A DNA stretch of 15,147 bases from CAYNDB01 sp964395915. Lineage in GTDB: Bacteria; Nitrospinota_A; UBA7883; JAJRTC01. This document shows positions 12,588 through 15,147 of the stretch, one piece after another. Where the stretch lies: positions 1 to 15,147 of the forward strand of contig CAYNDB010000059.1 in NCBI GenBank assembly GCA_964395915.1, in the 5' to 3' direction. The first letter of the stretch is position 1. Each line of letters starts with the position of its first letter. The notes under the pieces were generated by a model that was not told the origin of the DNA, did not search any database, and was given only the letters and a program-made list of their open reading frames with translations. The position numbers and the translations under genes are program-made.

Positions 12588-14960
12588 ATGGCGGCAAAAC
12601 GTAAAACATCAAAGCAGGCGGCATCTCATGGGGACGGTATCATCCGTGAGGCCGGGCTTCAGGCGGAGCTGGAATCGCGATTTCTGGCCTACGCTCTATC
12701 CACGATAGTCTCTCGCGCCTTGCCCGATGTGCGGGATGGATTGAAACCTGTCCACCGCCGGGTGTTATACGCCATGAGCCAGATGCGCCTTTCGGCGGAC
12801 GCCAGGTTCAGAAAATCGGCCGCGGTTGTGGGTGATGTTATCGGTAAATTCCATCCTCATGGCGACCAGGCTGTATACGACACCATGGTGCGGCTCGCGC
12901 AGGATTTTTCTTTGCGATATCCGTTGGTTGAGGGACAGGGCAACTTCGGGAACATTGATGGAGACTCCGCCGCCGCCATGCGATATACCGAAGCGCGGCT
13001 GACCAAGCTTGCCGGAGAGCTTTTAGTCGAGCTCAAAAAGGAGACAGTAGGATTCAACCCGACATATGACGAAACTCTCATTGAGCCAAAACTTTTGCCA
13101 GCGAGGTTTCCCAACCTTATTGTAAATGGCTCCTCCGGTATAGCTGTCGGGCTGGCGACGAACATACCTCCTCACAACCTGACCGAAACGATCAACGCTC
13201 TCGTGGCGATGATCGACAATCCGAAGCTTGAATCAAAGGATGTGGGCAAATATATCAAAGGGCCGGATTTCCCGACAGGAGCGCAGATCGTATGCTCTAA
13301 AAAAGAGCTTAGGGATATTTACGAGAGCGGGCGCGGCTCCATAAAAGTTCGCGGCGAGTGGAGCCAGGAAAGCCTGCAAAGGGGCAAATGGCAGATAGTT
13401 ATAACTTCGATTCCATACACCGTAAACAAAAGCAGGCTCATAGAAAAAATCGGTGAGCTTATAGGCTCCGGCAAGATCCTGAGTCTTATAGATATCCGTG
13501 ACGAATCGACGGAGGATATCCGGGTTGTCCTGATCCCGAAAAGTCAGAGCGTAGACGCAGGCCGGGTGATGAGCTATATAAACAAACATAGCGACCTGCA
13601 GCTAAGCTACGCTGTCAACCTCACCGCTCTTACACCTGAGGGGACTCCTGTACGTCATTCGCTCCACCAGATGTTAAAGTCGTTTCTCGATTTCCGATAT
13701 GACATAACAGAAAAAAGGTTGAGCTATGACTTACGGATAATCGAGGAGAGGCTCCATATCCTAAAGGCGTTGTACAAGGTTTATAACGATCTCGACAAGG
13801 CTATAGCGATAATCCGAAAATCGAAAACGAGGGACGAAGCGAGACAGCGGCTTATCGAACATTTCAAGTTCGACGCGACGCAGGCCAACGCAATTCTCGA
13901 CCTGCGGCTTTCGGCTTTGGTGAGCCTTGAAATATCGAAGATAAAAAAAGAAAAAGCGGAAAAAGAGGCGGAGCGGGAAATTATTGAGGCGGTGTTGAAG
14001 AGCGCCGCAAAAAAGTGGAAGCTTGTTCGTAAGGAGCTTCTCGCAATACGCGATGAATATGGGGACACTCGCCGCACAAAAATAATCGCCTCTGTAAAGG
14101 ACGAGCCGGAATATCATCCGGAACATTTCATCGAACATGAGGATACCCATGTGATCGTGTCGACCGGCGGATGGGTCCGGCGGATGAAGAGTGTGGCCAA
14201 TCCGGAGACGTTGAGATTCAAGGAAGGGGACAGGCTGCTTGCATGGATACCTTTGAACACGCGTGACCTTATCTGTTTCTTTACTTCGGTAGGGAAAGTT
14301 TATTGTCTCCGTCCGCTCGATTTGACGCAGACTACCGGATTTGGCGACCCTGTGCAATCGATGTTCAAGTTCGGGGATGGTGAGCGTATCGTCTCCGTCA
14401 TCGGGCTTGTAAGAAATGGCGATAAAGTGGCGGCTAATGACGCGCCACGCGCTACAGGGCAAAGAGGCCTTTTCGATCAGGTTAACGAAACGCAAGCTCA
14501 ACGCGTATTCGGAGAGATAATAGGAGAAGGCGCCGAACTGCTTGTCGTGATGGAAGGGGGCAACGGGTTCCGTTTTTCCGCAAATATGCTTGCCGAGACG
14601 ACCCGTAGCGGAAAGAAGATCGCTTCTGTCAAACGCGACGACGCCGTATTGATTGTTACGGCGGTTACGAAACCATTGCTGTTTACATTGTCGAGCGACG
14701 GGCGGGGGCTGTTGTGTCCGTTAAATGAAATTCCAACTTTAAGCGGTCCTGGCGGCGGTGTTCGGATTATCAAGCTGAAACCTGGCGCGACTGTTAAAGG
14801 GGTCCGTAATGTCGGGAAAGCGGACAGTGTCACCATTACATACCTTGCCGGCAAGGAGGATAAGCTGAAAGTGGCGAATCTGGAGAAGGGCGCGCGCGGC
14901 ACAGTCGGGCGTGTTTTAGCTGGCAAGAGGAAAAAGTTATTGGGATTGAGTAAGGGGTAA
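12588..14960 (+). CDS. parC: DNA topoisomerase IV subunit A
   Basis: Topoisomerase IV subunit A (790 residues), which with ParE unlinks daughter chromosomes. The breakage-reunion domain has LPDVRDGLKPVHRRVLYAM, GKFHPHGDQAVYDTMVRLAQ and GQGNFGNIDGDSAAAMRYTEARL with the DNA-cleaving Tyr at 133 (R132 before it). A coiled-coil region spans about residues 370-500, and the C-terminal beta-pinwheel repeats include VIVSTGGWVRRMK and LLCPLNEIPTL. There is no GyrA box (QRRGGKG-like), which argues for ParC rather than GyrA, as does the parE start just downstream. The residue equivalent to E. coli GyrA Ser83 is Gln94 (HGDQAVYD), and Asp87 is kept as D98. The subunit assignment is by motif and context. 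Confidence 0.9.
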   Translation: MAAKRKTSKQAASHGDGIIREAGLQAELESRFLAYALSTIVSRALPDVRDGLKPVHRRVLYAMSQMRLSADARFRKSAAVVGDVIGKFHPHGDQAVYDTMVRLAQDFSLRYPLVEGQGNFGNIDGDSAAAMRYTEARLTKLAGELLVELKKETVGFNPTYDETLIEPKLLPARFPNLIVNGSSGIAVGLATNIPPHNLTETINALVAMIDNPKLESKDVGKYIKGPDFPTGAQIVCSKKELRDIYESGRGSIKVRGEWSQESLQRGKWQIVITSIPYTVNKSRLIEKIGELIGSGKILSLIDIRDESTEDIRVVLIPKSQSVDAGRVMSYINKHSDLQLSYAVNLTALTPEGTPVRHSLHQMLKSFLDFRYDITEKRLSYDLRIIEERLHILKALYKVYNDLDKAIAIIRKSKTRDEARQRLIEHFKFDATQANAILDLRLSALVSLEISKIKKEKAEKEAEREIIEAVLKSAAKKWKLVRKELLAIRDEYGDTRRTKIIASVKDEPEYHPEHFIEHEDTHVIVSTGGWVRRMKSVANPETLRFKEGDRLLAWIPLNTRDLICFFTSVGKVYCLRPLDLTQTTGFGDPVQSMFKFGDGERIVSVIGLVRNGDKVAANDAPRATGQRGLFDQVNETQAQRVFGEIIGEGAELLVVMEGGNGFRFSANMLAETTRSGKKIASVKRDDAVLIVTAVTKPLLFTLSSDGRGLLCPLNEIPTLSGPGGGVRIIKLKPGATVKGVRNVGKADSVTITYLAGKEDKLKVANLEKGARGTVGRVLAGKRKKLLGLSKG

Positions 14961-14965
14961 ATGAT

Positions 14966-15001
14966 GTCATTGCGAACGACCGACGGGAACGCGGCAATTC
15001 C
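14966..15001. repeat. Dispersed repeat, CATTGCGA type (family 2)
   Basis: GTCATTGCGAACGACC followed by GGGAACGCGGCAATTCC begins 5 bp after the parC stop. It matches the reverse complement of 12401-12435 at roughly three quarters of positions, so two copies of one family flank parC in opposite orientation. Confidence 0.65.
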
Positions 15002-15011
15002 GCGCAACCAT

Positions 15012-15080
15012 TGTCATGCCGGATTCGGTCCGGCATCTCATTCATCACCGACGGGATCCCGTACCAAGTACGGGATGACA
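15012..15080. repeat. 69-bp double-hairpin repeat bounded by TGTCAT/ATGACA
   Basis: Family 1 repeat with TGTCAT at 15012-15017 and ATGACA at 15075-15080. It contains two perfect hairpins: ATGCCGGA/TCCGGCAT (15016-15036, 5-nt loop) and ATCCCGTAC/GTACGGGAT (15056-15076, 3-nt loop). It sits between parC and parE, ending 13 bp before the parE ATG, so it would form strong RNA structure between the two cistrons. Confidence 0.75.
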
Positions 15081-15093
15081 ACTAATTAAAGGT

Positions 15094-15147
15094 ATGACAA
15101 AAGAATATACAGCTAAACATATAGAAGTCCTCGAAGGGCTTGAGCCT
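15094..15147 (+). CDS. parE: DNA topoisomerase IV subunit B, 5' end only
   Basis: Eighteen codons are present before the window ends: MTKEYTAKHIEVLEGLEP. The phrase IEVLEGLEPVRKRPGMYIG is the hallmark N-terminus of GyrB/ParE ATPase subunits, and the visible part matches its first half. The location just downstream of parC makes ParE the likely subunit, though GyrB cannot be excluded from 18 residues. The frame is closed upstream by a TGA at 15076-15078. Only AAAGG lies before the ATG, very close to it, so initiation may depend on the structure of the preceding repeat. Confidence 0.8.
   Translation, partial: MTKEYTAKHIEVLEGLEP

Noticed and set aside
13761..14501. Long minus-strand open frame of 246 codons inside parC
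   Set aside because: It is a shadow of the parC frame, with no start signal or domain.

Overview
The window looks like the chromosome of a Gram-negative bacterium. It carries lipopolysaccharide and lipoprotein machinery (a WaaA/KdtA Kdo transferase, Lgt, a CsgG-like outer-membrane lipoprotein) and a ParC of the type seen in proteobacteria. The species cannot be named from the sequence. A run of exactly 100 Ns flanked by identical 55-bp ends shows this is a draft scaffold, probably from short-read or metagenome assembly.

Layout. (1) Positions 81-1464, minus strand: a tyrosine recombinase (integrase) gene sits directly downstream of the 5' half of a tRNA-Gly(CCC) gene. The tRNA sequence stops at the end of the anticodon loop, so this is a junction of an integrated element or its remnant. 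The element itself would lie to the left, outside the window. (2) Positions 1465-2590: an A+T-rich gap with several perfect dyads and a good sigma70-like promoter, then a small gene of unknown function and a zinc-ribbon/PilZ gene (probable c-di-GMP sensor). (3) Positions 2788-5056: waaA overlapping an AmgK-like sugar kinase gene, an envelope-sugar pair. (4) Positions 5098-6207: a dispersed palindromic repeat and panC on the minus strand, split only by the assembly artefact. Merging the duplicated 55 bp restores an in-frame PanC of 280 residues. (5) Positions 6334-12279: a long plus-strand run with tight spacing: CsgG-like lipoprotein, small secreted protein, Zn-dependent dehydrogenase, lgt, rluD-like pseudouridine synthase, plsC-like acyltransferase, rnhB, yraN, DUF2007. 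(6) Positions 12588-15147: parC and the first 18 codons of parE, with dispersed repeats on both sides of parC.

Most of the window is housekeeping: envelope lipid and lipoprotein synthesis, rRNA modification, DNA maintenance and pantothenate synthesis. The accessory or less explained parts are the tRNA/integrase junction, the PilZ locus with its dyad-rich promoter region, the orphan CsgG/secreted-protein pair, and two families of dispersed repeats that occupy nearly every larger gap. I see no CRISPR array, toxin-antitoxin pair, transposase or recognisable defence system. I do not think the window holds a clearly new system. The items most worth checking are the split tRNA and the small gene in front of pilZ.
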